DNA of 64,000 nucleotides from Solicola gregarius. GTDB lineage: Bacteria > Actinomycetota > Actinomycetes > Propionibacteriales > Nocardioidaceae. The translations under genes were made by a program, and so were the position numbers. Positions 36,192 to 44,841 of this stretch are shown here, piece by piece (the stretch's first letter is position 1; the number at the start of each line of letters is the position of its first letter). The notes beneath the pieces were generated by a model. The model ran no database searches and was not told the origin of the DNA. It worked only from the letters and a program-made list of their open reading frames with translations. The stretch lies in the NCBI RefSeq assembly GCF_025790165.1, contig NZ_CP094970.1:1364001-1428000 (forward strand), given 5' to 3'.

Positions 36192-36206
36192 GATCAGCGC
36201 GGACGA

Positions 36207-36686
36207 TCAGGTGTAGGCCTTCGCCCACTTCGTGCAGCCGTGGTGGTCGATGCACAGCTTGATCTTGATCCGCTTGTTCTCGGTCAGGTCGTTGTCGCTG
36301 CCGAGCTGGATCGCACGGCTCGAGCCGGTCTTGTAGCGGTACTTGTACGGACCGCCCGGCCCGTAGTACCTGACCTTCACCAGCGCCTTGTGGCTGTCGG
36401 CGTTGTCGTCACGCAGGTACAGGACCTCGTCGTACGCCTGGAAGTCCGCGGCGTACTTGCCTCCGCCGCGGAATCCCGTGATCCGCGTCCTTGCGTTGCG
36501 TCCACCCTGGTCGCTGGGGACCGCGCTGAGGTTGCTCTTCGCCTTGAACTTGCAGTGCACGCGGCTCGGCTTGCACGGGTTGTCGTGGCCGTGGTCCGCC
36601 TGGGCGGGCGCGGCGACCAATCCGACGGCCAGCACGGACACCGCCGTACCGGCCAATGCGTTGCGAACTGTTCTCGTCTTGCTCAC
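36207..36686 (-). CDS. Secreted protein of unknown function
   Basis: A 159-residue exported protein. The signal peptide (SKTRTVRNALAGTAVSVLAV, cleaved after APAQA) leaves a mature basic protein beginning DHGHDNPCKP. Four cysteines could form two disulfides. I recognise no domain. GTG 36686 has GGAGG 5-6 nt upstream, better than ATG 36704, which has none. Confidence 0.75.
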   Translation of the reverse strand: MSKTRTVRNALAGTAVSVLAVGLVAAPAQADHGHDNPCKPSRVHCKFKAKSNLSAVPSDQGGRNARTRITGFRGGGKYAADFQAYDEVLYLRDDNADSHKALVKVRYYGPGGPYKYRYKTGSSRAIQLGSDNDLTENKRIKIKLCIDHHGCTKWAKAYT

Positions 36687-36810
36687 GGGTCTCCTCCGAG
36701 TCATTGCGGCGACCGTTGTCGCCGGGTGACCAGAGCGTGCAGGGTGGCGGTCACAGTTCGCTGTCGATTCGCTGTCGCCCGTGCACGCACCGTGTCAGCC
36801 GGGTGTCGGC

Positions 36811-37008
36811 TAGGGTCCTGTGTACGAAGTGGTTTGACGGAAAACGTCGTCCAGGTGGATGCATCCGCAAGGCCGAGGAGGAAGGTCATAGCTTGTGGGG
36901 GCACCTCCCGGCGCTCTAGCGCCGGGGGACTATTTCCGACGACGAGGACGCCGCGGGGCGCCGCGTGGGCGGCGAAAGACGTCCAATCATTTCGTACACA
37001 GGGCACTA
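36811..37008. mobile_element. MITE-like element with 28-bp terminal inverted repeats
   Basis: IRL 36811-36838 and IRR 36981-37008 match at 23 of 28 bases with the core CCTGTGTACGAA. Both ends lie in CTAG. The ~198-bp body has no long reading frame but contains a hairpin (36907-36926). The structure fits a non-autonomous transposon. No transposase with these ends is in the window. The right end adjoins the -10 element of the GNAT gene. Confidence 0.65.
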
Positions 37009-37019
37009 GGGTCACGAAC

Positions 37020-37622
37020 GTGACGACGGACCCGACCCCATGGCACGAGGCGCCGGACCTCGACGGCTCGCGCGTACGCCTGACGCGAGTGCGACCAGAG
37101 CATGCGGCCGGCCTCTTCACCGCGGCCGATGACGACGCCGTGTTCACCTGGCTCAGCAATCACCGCCCGCGTGACCTCGGCGACGCCGAGCGCCACGTGG
37201 CCGACTCGATCGAGGCCGCCGACAGGGGCACTCGAGCCGTGTGGACGCAGATCGACACTGCGTCGGGCGAGGTCGCCGGCAGCACGTCGTACTACGACAT
37301 CGACGCCACCTTGCGTACGGTCGCGATCGGCTACACCTGGCTCGGGAGACGGTTCCAGCGCACCGGCGTCAACACCGAGTCGAAGCTGCTGCTGCTGGAG
37401 CGCGCGTTCGACACCCTCGGCGCCGTACGCGTCGTGTGGCACACCGATGCACTGAACGCACAGTCTCGGGCCGCGATCGAACGTCTCGGCGCGACGTTCG
37501 AAGGCATCCTCCGCAAACACAAGCCGCGCAAGGACGGCTCCTGGCGCGACACCGCTCAGTACGCGATGACCGACGACGACTGGCCCGAGGCGGGCGCGGC
37601 GCTGCGGGCGCGACTGCGCTGA
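37020..37622 (+). CDS. GNAT acetyltransferase (RimJ/RimL type)
   Basis: A 200-residue N-acetyltransferase. GYTWLGRRFQRTGVNTESKLLLLERAF contains the acetyl-CoA pyrophosphate loop region, and VVWHTDALNAQSRAAIERLGATFEGILRKH is the RimJ/L-like C-terminal block. It probably acetylates a protein N terminus or small amine. GTG 37020 follows TAGGGT (37007-37012) by 7 nt, a leaderless arrangement that begins at the edge of the MITE-like element. Confidence 0.9.
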   Translation: MTTDPTPWHEAPDLDGSRVRLTRVRPEHAAGLFTAADDDAVFTWLSNHRPRDLGDAERHVADSIEAADRGTRAVWTQIDTASGEVAGSTSYYDIDATLRTVAIGYTWLGRRFQRTGVNTESKLLLLERAFDTLGAVRVVWHTDALNAQSRAAIERLGATFEGILRKHKPRKDGSWRDTAQYAMTDDDWPEAGAALRARLR

Positions 37623-37655
37623 GCCTGTCGGTCGCGCCGAGTAGGGTGCGATCTC

Positions 37656-38033
37656 ATGGCACATCCGCGGATGTACGAGGACGACGACCCGCTGCTGGCG
37701 AAGGTGCGTTCGGTCTGCCGCGACTTTCCCGAGTGTCGTGAGGTCGAGGCATGGGGGCGCCCGACGTTCCGCGCGGGCAAGAAGATCTTCACCGTCTACT
37801 CCACCGACGACGAACACGACCACTCGCTGGTGTTCAAGCCGGAGCCGGGCGAACGTGCGGCGCTGGTGCAGGACCCCCGCTTCTACGCGCCTCCGTACTT
37901 CGGCCCCTCGGGCTGGCTCGCACTGGATCTCGTCGCAACGCCACCCGACTGGACCGAGGTCGCCGAGCTCGCCGAGGCGTCGTACCGCCAGGTCGCGCTG
38001 AAGCGGATGCTGCGGGCGCTGGACGGCGCCTGA
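37656..38033 (+). CDS. MmcQ/YjbR-family protein
   Basis: A 125-residue single MmcQ/YjbR domain ([26 protein letters not shown]), with the CyaY-like fold described as DNA-binding. TAGGGT (37642-37647) lies 8 nt before the ATG, suggesting a leaderless start. A second member of the family is at 42187. Confidence 0.9.
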   Translation: MAHPRMYEDDDPLLAKVRSVCRDFPECREVEAWGRPTFRAGKKIFTVYSTDDEHDHSLVFKPEPGERAALVQDPRFYAPPYFGPSGWLALDLVATPPDWTEVAELAEASYRQVALKRMLRALDGA

Positions 38034-38067
38034 CGCGCAGCCGCCCCGGCGTGGCTCCGTCGCCCTT

Positions 38068-38161
38068 GGATGTTTACCATGTAAACATGGTAAAGGTCCG
38101 CTTTGCGCGGTGAATCCACCATGCAAGGCGAATGTTTACCATGTTTACATGGTAAACATCC
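38068..38161. repeat. 94-bp element with 27-bp perfect inverted ends, each palindromic
   Basis: Positions 38068-38094 and 38135-38161 are exact 27-bp reverse complements. Each end is itself a palindrome: TTTACCATG/CATGGTAAA around TAAA on the left and ATGTTTACCATG/CATGGTAAACAT around TTTA (38132-38159) on the right. The ends are AT-rich in a very GC-rich region. It lies between an MmcQ gene and ung. It could be a small mobile palindromic unit or a strong double operator. Confidence 0.85.
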
Positions 38162-38205
38162 CACTGCCCGTCGGGCGCGGCCGCCGCGCCGCTACGCTGG
38201 CGCCC

Positions 38206-38883
38206 GTGTCCGCGAAGCCATTGAGCGAGCTGGTCGCGCCCGACTGGGCCGAGGCGCTCGCACCGGTCGAACCGACGATCACCCAGGTGGGTGCGTTCCT
38301 GCGCGACGAGATCGGCGCGGGTCGGACGTACCTCCCGGCCGGCGATAACATCCTGCGCGCGTTCCGGGAACCGATGGCCGACGTGAAGGTGCTGATCGTC
38401 GGCCAAGACCCTTACCCGACGCCGGGCCATCCGATCGGGCTGTGCTTCTCGGTGGCGCCCGACGTACGCCCGGTGCCGGCCAGCCTGAAGAACATCTACG
38501 CCGAGATGGGCACGGACCTGGGCCTCGCCGAGCCCGAGTCCGGTGACCTCACGCCCTGGACGAAGCAGGGCGTCCTGTTGCTGAACAGGGTTCTGACCGT
38601 TCAACCGGGTAAGCCGGCGAGCCACCGCGGCAAGGGCTGGGAGGCCGTCACCGAGCAGGCGATCCGCTCGCTCGTCGAACGCGACGCTCCGCTGGTCGCC
38701 CTGCTGTGGGGCCGTGACGCGCAGACCCTCGAGCCGATGCTCGGCGATACGACGGTGATCAAGAGCCCACACCCGAGCCCCCTGTCGGCATCGCGCGGCT
38801 TCTTCGGCTCACGCCCGTTCAGTCGGGCGAACGCCGCCCTCGAGGCGGCTGGCGCGGCCCCGGTCGACTGGCGCCTCGCCTGA
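38206..38883 (+). CDS. ung: Uracil-DNA glycosylase, family 1
   Basis: A 225-residue UDG that removes uracil from DNA in base-excision repair. [14 protein letters not shown] (catalytic Asp68) and [18 protein letters not shown] (catalytic His, minor-groove loop) are intact. GTG 38206 is chosen because TACGCT (38193-38198) sits 7 nt upstream, a leaderless start; the longer frame from 38110 crosses the palindromic element. Its end overlaps the convergent MFS gene by 75 nt. Confidence 0.96.
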   Translation: MSAKPLSELVAPDWAEALAPVEPTITQVGAFLRDEIGAGRTYLPAGDNILRAFREPMADVKVLIVGQDPYPTPGHPIGLCFSVAPDVRPVPASLKNIYAEMGTDLGLAEPESGDLTPWTKQGVLLLNRVLTVQPGKPASHRGKGWEAVTEQAIRSLVERDAPLVALLWGRDAQTLEPMLGDTTVIKSPHPSPLSASRGFFGSRPFSRANAALEAAGAAPVDWRLA

Positions 38884-40110
38884 CCCACCTCCCCGCTGAG
38901 CGGGACGTTCGAGTGCGACATGCCGGCGTGTCGCCGCGCGAACGTCCCGCTGAGCGGGCGGACGGCGCAACGGTCGCCACAGCAGCGCGGTGACGAGCAG
39001 CGACGCGCCCGCCATGCACGCCATCGCCTCGCCGGGTGCCAGCAGCTCCGCGAGTGTGCCGGACAGTGTCGCCGCTACGCCTTGCATGGTGAGCATTCCG
39101 GCGCTGTGCAGACCGAGCGCCTGGCCGCGCACCTGCTCGGGTACGAGAGCCACGAGCCGTTCCTGGAGCATGATCCCGGCACCGAACCCGACCGACGCGA
39201 CGGCCACCAGCACCGCCGCGACAGACACGGGCAACGCGACCGCGAATGCGAGGTACGGCAGGGCGAGCAGCGCCTGCACCGGTGACACGAGCCAGCGCCG
39301 AAGGTGCGGCGGCACGAGTCGACCGGTCACTGCATCGCCGCAGAGCATGCCGAGAGCCCCCGCGATGAACAACGCTCCCGCCGCCTCCGGGGCGTACGGG
39401 ACGAACAACGCCTCGCACCCCACGACGAGCCCGTTCGGTAGCCACAGCGCGGCGTACGTGACGCGTACGCCCGATCCGGACCACAGCAGCCGGTTCACCC
39501 GCCACGTCTCCCGGATCGAAGGACGTCCCTCCGCCCTCGCCGGCCGTCGGGTCAGCCCGAACCGGGTGACCACGGCGCCAACACCCGCCAGCCCTGCAGC
39601 GACGAGCAACGCCGCCCGCGGCGACAGTACGACCAGCAGCACGCCACCCGTGGCAAATCCGGCGATCTGCATCGCGCCGACCGCCATGTTGAGCACGGAG
39701 CGCCCGAGTACGTAAGCGTCGTCGGGCAGGATCTCGGTGAGGAGGCCCCAGCGCGTACCGCCCGCGACCGATCCGATCAGCCCTTCGGCCAGGATGATCG
39801 CGAGCATCACGGCGATCGGCATCCCGGGCAGGGCAAGCGCCGCGATCGAGACCGCGAGTACGAACGAGCTGGTGGCGAGGACTGTACGCGGGGGCAACCT
39901 GTCGGCGATCGACATCATCGTGAGCGCGCCCGCCAACTGCGCGAAGGCCGGGCCGAACATACTGAGCGCGGCCAGCAGCGGCGAGCCCGTACGCGCGTAC
40001 ACGAGCGTCGCGAGAGCGAGTCCCGCTAATGTCCCGCTGGCGACGTTCGCGCACACGGCGAGGAAGAACACGCGGAACTCGCGTACCGCGAACAACTGGC
40101 GATAGGTCAC
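38809..40110 (-). CDS. MFS transporter
   Basis: A 433-residue 12-helix major-facilitator protein of the MFS_1 type, likely an exporter. It starts at GTG 40110. The last ~50 residues are Arg-rich and non-membrane; they are encoded across the ung terminator hairpin and the end of ung, so the ancestral C terminus was probably near 38970 and the tail is read-through. It is divergent from an ArsR/DUF5937-type regulator 58 nt away, which probably controls it. Confidence 0.85.
   Translation of the reverse strand: MTYRQLFAVREFRVFFLAVCANVASGTLAGLALATLVYARTGSPLLAALSMFGPAFAQLAGALTMMSIADRLPPRTVLATSSFVLAVSIAALALPGMPIAVMLAIILAEGLIGSVAGGTRWGLLTEILPDDAYVLGRSVLNMAVGAMQIAGFATGGVLLVVLSPRAALLVAAGLAGVGAVVTRFGLTRRPARAEGRPSIRETWRVNRLLWSGSGVRVTYAALWLPNGLVVGCEALFVPYAPEAAGALFIAGALGMLCGDAVTGRLVPPHLRRWLVSPVQALLALPYLAFAVALPVSVAAVLVAVASVGFGAGIMLQERLVALVPEQVRGQALGLHSAGMLTMQGVAATLSGTLAELLAPGEAMACMAGASLLVTALLWRPLRRPPAQRDVRAATRRHVALERPAQRGGGSGEAPVDRGRASRLEGGVRPTERA
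38893..38957 (+). terminator. ung terminator hairpin
   Basis: Arms 38893-38911 and 38939-38957 pair at 18 of 19 positions, starting 10 nt after the ung stop. Each arm contains the small palindrome CCCGCTGAGCGGG. It lies inside the convergent MFS frame. Confidence 0.75.
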
Positions 40111-40143
40111 GTGGACAGTGTCGAATGCGCGCCCGGGCGAGAG

Positions 40144-40167
40144 TAGAGTTTCGCCTGGAGGCGAAAC
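40144..40167 (+). promoter_or_regulatory. Operator over promoter and RBS of ArsR-like gene
   Basis: GTTTCGCC and GGCGAAAC (40148-40155, 40160-40167) are perfect arms around TGGA. The left arm overlaps a -10-like TAGAGT (40144-40149) and the right arm follows the GGAGG ribosome-binding site, so bound repressor would block its own gene and possibly the divergent MFS gene. Confidence 0.75.
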
Positions 40168-40168
40168 G

Positions 40169-41128
40169 ATGGGCTACTGGAAGATCGACACAGAGGCACT
40201 CGCCCGCGGCCGGTTCGCGGTGTCTCCACTCGCCGAGACCGTTGCATCGACCCTCGCCCTGCGTTCGCGACGCAAACAGCCGGGGCTCGAGGAGTGGCAG
40301 CACGCCCACCAGCGAGCGTTCCGCGAGTTCGTCGCGGAAGACGGGTTCGCGCAGGCCTTCCTCGACGCGGCGTTTCGGCCACGCTGGAACGCCGACTTCG
40401 TTGTGGCGCCGCCCTATCGCACGGATCGCACCTTCCACGACGAGCTGCGGCACGTACGCGAGACACCGCGCGACGTCGCGCTCGCAGACCTCGGCACCTC
40501 GCGCGCCGAGGCGAAGGGCACTCCGCTCGACGTACCCGATCTGGCCAACCGCTGCGCCGACATCCTCGAATGGGTTTGGACGCACATGGTTCGACCCGAC
40601 TGGACGCGTCGGCGGTGGATCCTGGAGTCGGACATCGTGGCGCGCACCCACCAGCTCAGCTCCCACGGCTGGGCGGCGGCTCTCGAGGGCCTGGGCCCGG
40701 GCGTGCGCTGGCTCGGCGACGGGCGGCTGCGGATCAACGCACTCGACAACCCACCGCGCGAGATCGCCGACGCGGAACTGCTGTTCATCCCGTCCGCCAC
40801 CCGGCACAGCTGGGTCGGTTGGGACGAGCCGCACCGGTACGCGGTCGTCTATCCGTGCTCCGGCGTTCTGGCGAGCCCCGAGCCGGCCACCACGCCGACC
40901 GCCCTTCGAAGGCTGATCGGCCCTGCGCGGGCGAGCGTGCTCGCGCTACTCGAGGCGCCGAAGTCGACCAGCCAGCTCGTCGCGCTCACGGGTTACACGC
41001 TCGGCTCCGTCGGCGGGCACCTACGGATCATGCTCGACGCCGGGTTGGTACGCCGGAGCCGCTCGGGACGATCGGTGCTCTACTACCGCACGCCGCTCGG
41101 CGACGACCTCGCACGCGACGACGCCTGA
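40169..41128 (+). CDS. ArsR-type regulator with N-terminal DUF5937-like domain
   Basis: A 319-residue regulator. A ~220-residue N-terminal region (FAVSPLAETVASTLAL, ELLFIPSATRHSWVGWDEPHR) is followed by a C-terminal ArsR winged helix (SVLALLEAPKSTSQLVALTGYTLGSVGGHLRIMLDAG, about 262-300). This order, sensor first and HTH last, is common in actinobacteria. GGAGG precedes ATG 40169. The operator at 40148-40167 implies autorepression. Confidence 0.85.
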   Translation: MGYWKIDTEALARGRFAVSPLAETVASTLALRSRRKQPGLEEWQHAHQRAFREFVAEDGFAQAFLDAAFRPRWNADFVVAPPYRTDRTFHDELRHVRETPRDVALADLGTSRAEAKGTPLDVPDLANRCADILEWVWTHMVRPDWTRRRWILESDIVARTHQLSSHGWAAALEGLGPGVRWLGDGRLRINALDNPPREIADAELLFIPSATRHSWVGWDEPHRYAVVYPCSGVLASPEPATTPTALRRLIGPARASVLALLEAPKSTSQLVALTGYTLGSVGGHLRIMLDAGLVRRSRSGRSVLYYRTPLGDDLARDDA

Positions 41129-41207
41129 GCACACTCCGGTTCGGAGCACACGTACCCACCCGAGCGCGATCCGTTCAAGGAACCCGGATGACCGCGATGA
41201 TGATGCC

Positions 41208-42140
41208 ATGCCGACTCCGATCATCCTGGACTGCGACCCGGGCCACGACGACGCGCTCGCCCTGCTGCTCGCGTACGCGAGCCCGACCCTCGACCTGCGG
41301 GCCATCACGACCGTTGCGGGCAACCAGACGCTGCCGAAGGTGACCGAGAACGCGCGGCGGGTCGCCACGCTCGCCGGCATCACCGACGTCCCGATCGCCG
41401 CCGGTGCCGACCGACCGCTCGTCCGCGACCTCGTCGTCGCCCAGGACGTCCATGGCAAGACCGGCCTCGACGGCGCCGACCTGCCCGAGCCGGAGGTGCC
41501 GCTGAGCAGTACGACGGCGACGACCCTGATGGCCGAGACGATCGCGTCCGCGGACCGTCCCGTCACGCTCGTACCGACCGGCCCGCTCACCAACGTCGCC
41601 CACCTGCTGCGCGAGCATCCCGAGTCGGCGGTCGGCATCGCGCAGATCGTCTGGATGGGCGGCAGCACGACCCGGGGCAACGTCACGCCGTACGCCGAGT
41701 TCAACGCGTTCGTCGACCCGGAGGCGGCAGCGGAGGTGCTCGACAGCGGCATTCCCGTCACCATGATCGGGCTGAACGTCACGCATCAGGCGCTGGCGAC
41801 CGACGAGATCATCGCGCGCATCCGCCGTCTCGGCACTGACCTCGCCACCACGATCGCCGACCTGCTCGGCTTCTTCGCCGCGACGTACGAGCGGATCTGG
41901 GGCCTGCCCGCGCCACCTGTCCATGATGCCGTCGCGGTAGCGCGCGTGATCGACCCCGGGCTGGTCGGGTGCGTACGCGCGCCGATCTCGATCGAGACGA
42001 AAGGTGATCTCACCAGCGGAGCCACGGTCGTCGACCTGTACGAGCGCACGGGTCGACCCGCCAACGCATACGCGGGCGTCGCGGTCGACGTAGAACGCTT
42101 CTGGGATCTGATGATCGACGCGCTCGCGACGTACCCCTGA
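41208..42140 (+). CDS. Inosine/uridine-preferring nucleoside hydrolase
   Basis: A 310-residue ribonucleoside hydrolase. DCDPGHDDALAL (Asp8, Asp10, Asp14, Asp15) is the calcium-binding family signature, MGGSTTRGNVTPYAEFNAFVDPEAA is the central conserved block, and PPVHDAVAVA provides the C-terminal His-Asp. It splits nucleosides to base and ribose in salvage. Confidence 0.95.
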   Translation: MPTPIILDCDPGHDDALALLLAYASPTLDLRAITTVAGNQTLPKVTENARRVATLAGITDVPIAAGADRPLVRDLVVAQDVHGKTGLDGADLPEPEVPLSSTTATTLMAETIASADRPVTLVPTGPLTNVAHLLREHPESAVGIAQIVWMGGSTTRGNVTPYAEFNAFVDPEAAAEVLDSGIPVTMIGLNVTHQALATDEIIARIRRLGTDLATTIADLLGFFAATYERIWGLPAPPVHDAVAVARVIDPGLVGCVRAPISIETKGDLTSGATVVDLYERTGRPANAYAGVAVDVERFWDLMIDALATYP

Positions 42141-42186
42141 GTTCCGCACGCCCGCGGGTGTCAGCGGGGGGTCGTACGCTGCTGGC

Positions 42187-42600
42187 ATGGTTGGGCGCAC
42201 TGACGTACCCGAGCCGGCCATAGCGCGGCTTCGCGCCATCTGCCGCGCGCTGCCCGATGCGTACGAGGAACCTGCCTGGGTTGGCGTGCGGTGGCGGGTA
42301 CGCGGGCGGACATTCGCACACGCCCTGGTCATCGAGGAAGGCCGCCCACAGGCGTACGCACGCGCGGCGGGTACCGACGGGCCCGCCTGTGTCGTGACGT
42401 TCCGGGTGACGGGTGAGGAGCTCGCGGCACTCGAACATGCGGGGAGTCCGTACTTCGCGGTGCGATGGGGCCGCGACGTCGGTGGCGCCGCGCTCGACGA
42501 GTTCGACGACTGGGATCAGTTGGCGGAACTACTGACCGAGAGCTACTGCGCGCTGGCGCCCGAGAAACTGGCCCGGATGGTCGAGCGTCCCGACCCGTGA
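42187..42600 (+). CDS. MmcQ/YjbR-family protein
   Basis: A 137-residue protein of the MmcQ/YjbR family (LRAICRALPDAYEEPAWVGVRWRVRGRTFAHAL), longer and more divergent than the copy at 37656. TACGCT (42175-42180) is 6 nt before ATG, a leaderless start. It is convergent with the peroxiredoxin gene, 4 nt away. Confidence 0.88.
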   Translation: MVGRTDVPEPAIARLRAICRALPDAYEEPAWVGVRWRVRGRTFAHALVIEEGRPQAYARAAGTDGPACVVTFRVTGEELAALEHAGSPYFAVRWGRDVGGAALDEFDDWDQLAELLTESYCALAPEKLARMVERPDP

Positions 42601-42604
42601 CCCG

Positions 42605-43183
42605 TCAGCGCGGGTGTTCGACGAGCCAGTCGAGCACCTGCCGGGCATGGCCGTCCGGCGGGAAGACCGGGTAGAAAACGTGCTCGATGGTTCCGTCGCG
42701 CACGATCATGGTGAGCCGCTTGTACAGCCGCGCGCCGCCCGCTTCGAACGTCGGCAGGCGCAGCCCGTCGGCCAGCGCGAACTCGGGGTCCGACAGCATC
42801 GCGAACGGTAGGTGCAGGCGCTCCATGACCTCGCGCTGGTACGCGGTGGGCTGGCTCGACATTCCGTACACCCGAGCGGCACCGGCGCCGAGCAGCTCAC
42901 GATGGTGGTCGCGGAACCCACACGCCTCGGGCGTGCATCCGCGTGCGCCCGGGATCTCGTTCCAGCCGTCCGGCAGGTCCACACCGGGACGCCCGGTCAT
43001 CGGATAGAGATACAACACCGTGCGCCCTGGACCCAGGCCGTCGAGCGCCACCGCCTCGCCGCTCGTCGCCTTCAGTACCAGCGCGGGCATGGTGGTGCCC
43101 GACAGCTGGTCAGCGGCGCCGTCGTCTTCGGGTACGGGTAGGTCGGCGGGCAGTCGGAGCGGGTCGTGCATCGGGTCTGCCAT
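42605..43183 (-). CDS. Peroxiredoxin / redoxin-domain protein
   Basis: A 192-residue thioredoxin-fold protein of the AhpC/TSA-redoxin group. The active region reads YLYPMTGRPGVDLPDGW then IPGARGCTPEACGF, with a CxxxxC pair; the usual peroxidatic TxxC is displaced, as in the group annotated simply as redoxin. It should reduce peroxides. TAGGGT (43196-43191) lies 7 nt before the ATG, giving a leaderless start. Confidence 0.87.
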   Translation of the reverse strand: MADPMHDPLRLPADLPVPEDDGAADQLSGTTMPALVLKATSGEAVALDGLGPGRTVLYLYPMTGRPGVDLPDGWNEIPGARGCTPEACGFRDHHRELLGAGAARVYGMSSQPTAYQREVMERLHLPFAMLSDPEFALADGLRLPTFEAGGARLYKRLTMIVRDGTIEHVFYPVFPPDGHARQVLDWLVEHPR

Positions 43184-43193
43184 GCACTCGACC

Positions 43194-43355
43194 CTACGCG
43201 GCCCGCGCGACCGGCGACGTACGTACGAGCTCGTGCTCCCCTTCGGCGAGCGTCACCCGCCAACGGCCGCACGTGCACTGTTCGTAGACGATCAGCCCCT
43301 CGCTCGTGGAGTGCTGCGATCTCGGCTGCCAGGTATGGGTCTCGTGGACGTTCAT
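43194..43355 (-). CDS. Small Cys-containing protein, unknown function
   Basis: A 53-residue protein beginning MNVHETHTWQPRSQHSTSEGL and containing YEQCTCGRWRV. The H-T-W, S-x-H and CTCGxW pattern looks like a conserved actinobacterial small protein, perhaps metal-binding. Its stop codon overlaps the peroxiredoxin -10 element. It is divergent from the CGNR gene across only 25 nt. Confidence 0.65.
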   Translation of the reverse strand: MNVHETHTWQPRSQHSTSEGLIVYEQCTCGRWRVTLAEGEHELVRTSPVARAA

Positions 43356-43380
43356 ACCTCGAGCCTGCTGTAATGGCCTT

Positions 43381-43899
43381 ATGTGGCTCAACCCTTACGG
43401 ACAGGATGCCGTCGAGCTGATGGCAGATTTCGCGAACGCGAGGCCGCGGTCGGTCGGCGACCTCGTCGGCCGATGTCGCACCGCCGGAGTCGCCGTCGAC
43501 ATGCCGATCGACGAGGCGGACCTCGCGACCACGCTCGAGCTCATCGACCGCTGGTGCGAGATCGTCGACACCGCGGACGAGCAGGAGCGGGCGACCCTCG
43601 TGAATCGACTGCTCGCCGAGACGACGGCACATCCGCGGATGTCCGACCACGACGGCGTGTGGCACATGCACTACCGGCCCGACGACATTCCGCTCGGAGC
43701 CGTGCTGTGCGCATTGGCGAGCGTCGGAACAGCCCTGCACCTGTCCGGCCGCGGCATGCACCGACTCGACCGCTGCGCGCTCTCCGAGTGCGACAACGTC
43801 TATGTCGACACGTCGCGCACCGGCAGGCAGCGCTACTGTTCCACGCGATGCTCCAACCGCGACGCCGTACGACGGCACCGCGCACGAAAGGCGAGCTGA
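43381..43899 (+). CDS. CGNR zinc-finger / ABATE-domain protein
   Basis: A 172-residue protein. The C-terminal CGNR zinc finger (RCALSECDNVYVDTSRTGRQ, RYCSTRCSNRDAVRRHRAR) supplies four cysteines and basic residues for DNA binding; the N-terminal part is the ABATE-like region. These are probable transcription regulators responding to stress. TGTAAT ends 6 nt before the ATG. The hydrolase follows 2 nt after the stop codon. Confidence 0.9.
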   Translation: MWLNPYGQDAVELMADFANARPRSVGDLVGRCRTAGVAVDMPIDEADLATTLELIDRWCEIVDTADEQERATLVNRLLAETTAHPRMSDHDGVWHMHYRPDDIPLGAVLCALASVGTALHLSGRGMHRLDRCALSECDNVYVDTSRTGRQRYCSTRCSNRDAVRRHRARKAS

Positions 43900-43901
43900 C
43901 G

Positions 43902-44660
43902 ATGGCGTGGTTCGAACGAGACGGGCAGCGGACCTACTTCGAGGACGCAGGCCAAGGGGAGGCCGTGCTGGCACTTCCGGGATGGGGCGGCAGCATCGCC
44001 GAGTTCGCGCGGCTGCGGGCCGAGCTCGCCGACGGGTTCCGAGTCGTCGCCGCCGACCTTCCTGGTTCCGGCCGATCGCACCCCCAGCCACGCGCGTACC
44101 CGGCGACGTTCTACCGGGACGACGCACGTACGTTCCTCGACCTGCTCGACCACCTCGCGATCGACGCCGCCCATGTCGTCGGGTTCAGCGACGGCGGCGA
44201 GGTCGGGCTCGTCATGGCCGGCCTCGCACCGGACCGCATCCGGTCGGTCGTGGCATGGGGAGCCGCCGGCTACCTCGAGCCGACGCCCGAGACGAGCGCC
44301 GGCTTGAGCCGCCTCATCGACGACCCACCGGAATCGCTCCTGCCGCTCGCCGCGTACCTGGCCGAGGCATACGGTGCCGATCACGCAAGAACGATGGCCG
44401 CGAACTGGTCCGCGGCCCTCGCCGAGATCGCTGCGGCCGGCGGCTCGATCAGCCGCGACCTCGCCGACCGGGTCACCTCTCCGGCACTGCTGATCACCGG
44501 ATCCGACGACCCGTTCTGCCCGCCCCGCGTCGTACGCGAGACCGTCGGTGCCTTGCCACGTGGAGAGTTCATCGAGGTCGAGGGCGGCGGCCACCCGCTG
44601 CACCTGTCGCATACCGACTGGCTTCACGCCGTCGTGCTCGACTGGCTCGGTGAGCACTAG
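43902..44660 (+). CDS. Alpha/beta fold hydrolase
   Basis: A 252-residue hydrolase. The oxyanion/lid start is LPGWGGSIAEF, the nucleophile elbow GFSDGGE, the acid TGSDDPFCPP, and the base GGGHPLH. The substrate is unknown. It is coupled to the CGNR regulator. Its TAG stop lies inside the terminal repeat of a MITE-like element, so the insertion set the present C terminus, though the length is normal. Confidence 0.9.
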   Translation: MAWFERDGQRTYFEDAGQGEAVLALPGWGGSIAEFARLRAELADGFRVVAADLPGSGRSHPQPRAYPATFYRDDARTFLDLLDHLAIDAAHVVGFSDGGEVGLVMAGLAPDRIRSVVAWGAAGYLEPTPETSAGLSRLIDDPPESLLPLAAYLAEAYGADHARTMAANWSAALAEIAAAGGSISRDLADRVTSPALLITGSDDPFCPPRVVRETVGALPRGEFIEVEGGGHPLHLSHTDWLHAVVLDWLGEH

Positions 44661-44825
44661 GGCGTGTCTGCTTATGCCCCGCCGGCTCGCGTGCCTCCGC
44701 ATCCCGCCGGGCTGCGTTGCGGTCACTCGCAGGAGAAGCCAACTACAACTTCGCTCCCGCGCCTTGACCGATCGGGCGCGGGGACCCGCTCCCTGATCGA
44801 CGCGGCACAAGCAGACGCGACCTAG
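44657..44825. mobile_element. MITE-like element, 169 bp, CTAG ends
   Basis: IRL 44657-44678 and IRR 44804-44825 match at 19 of 22 bases (core GTCTGCTT / AAGCAGAC). Both ends are CTAG. There is no coding capacity. The terminal sequence differs from the element at 36811, so it is a separate family. A solo end copy lies at 45271-45285. Confidence 0.6.
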
Positions 44826-44841
44826 GCCGTACGCTCTCGGC

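Noticed and set aside
38819-40834. 671-codon minus-strand open frame near the MFS gene
   Set aside because: It overlaps the MFS gene in another frame and continues opposite the ArsR-like gene. The composition is Arg-rich and shadow-like.
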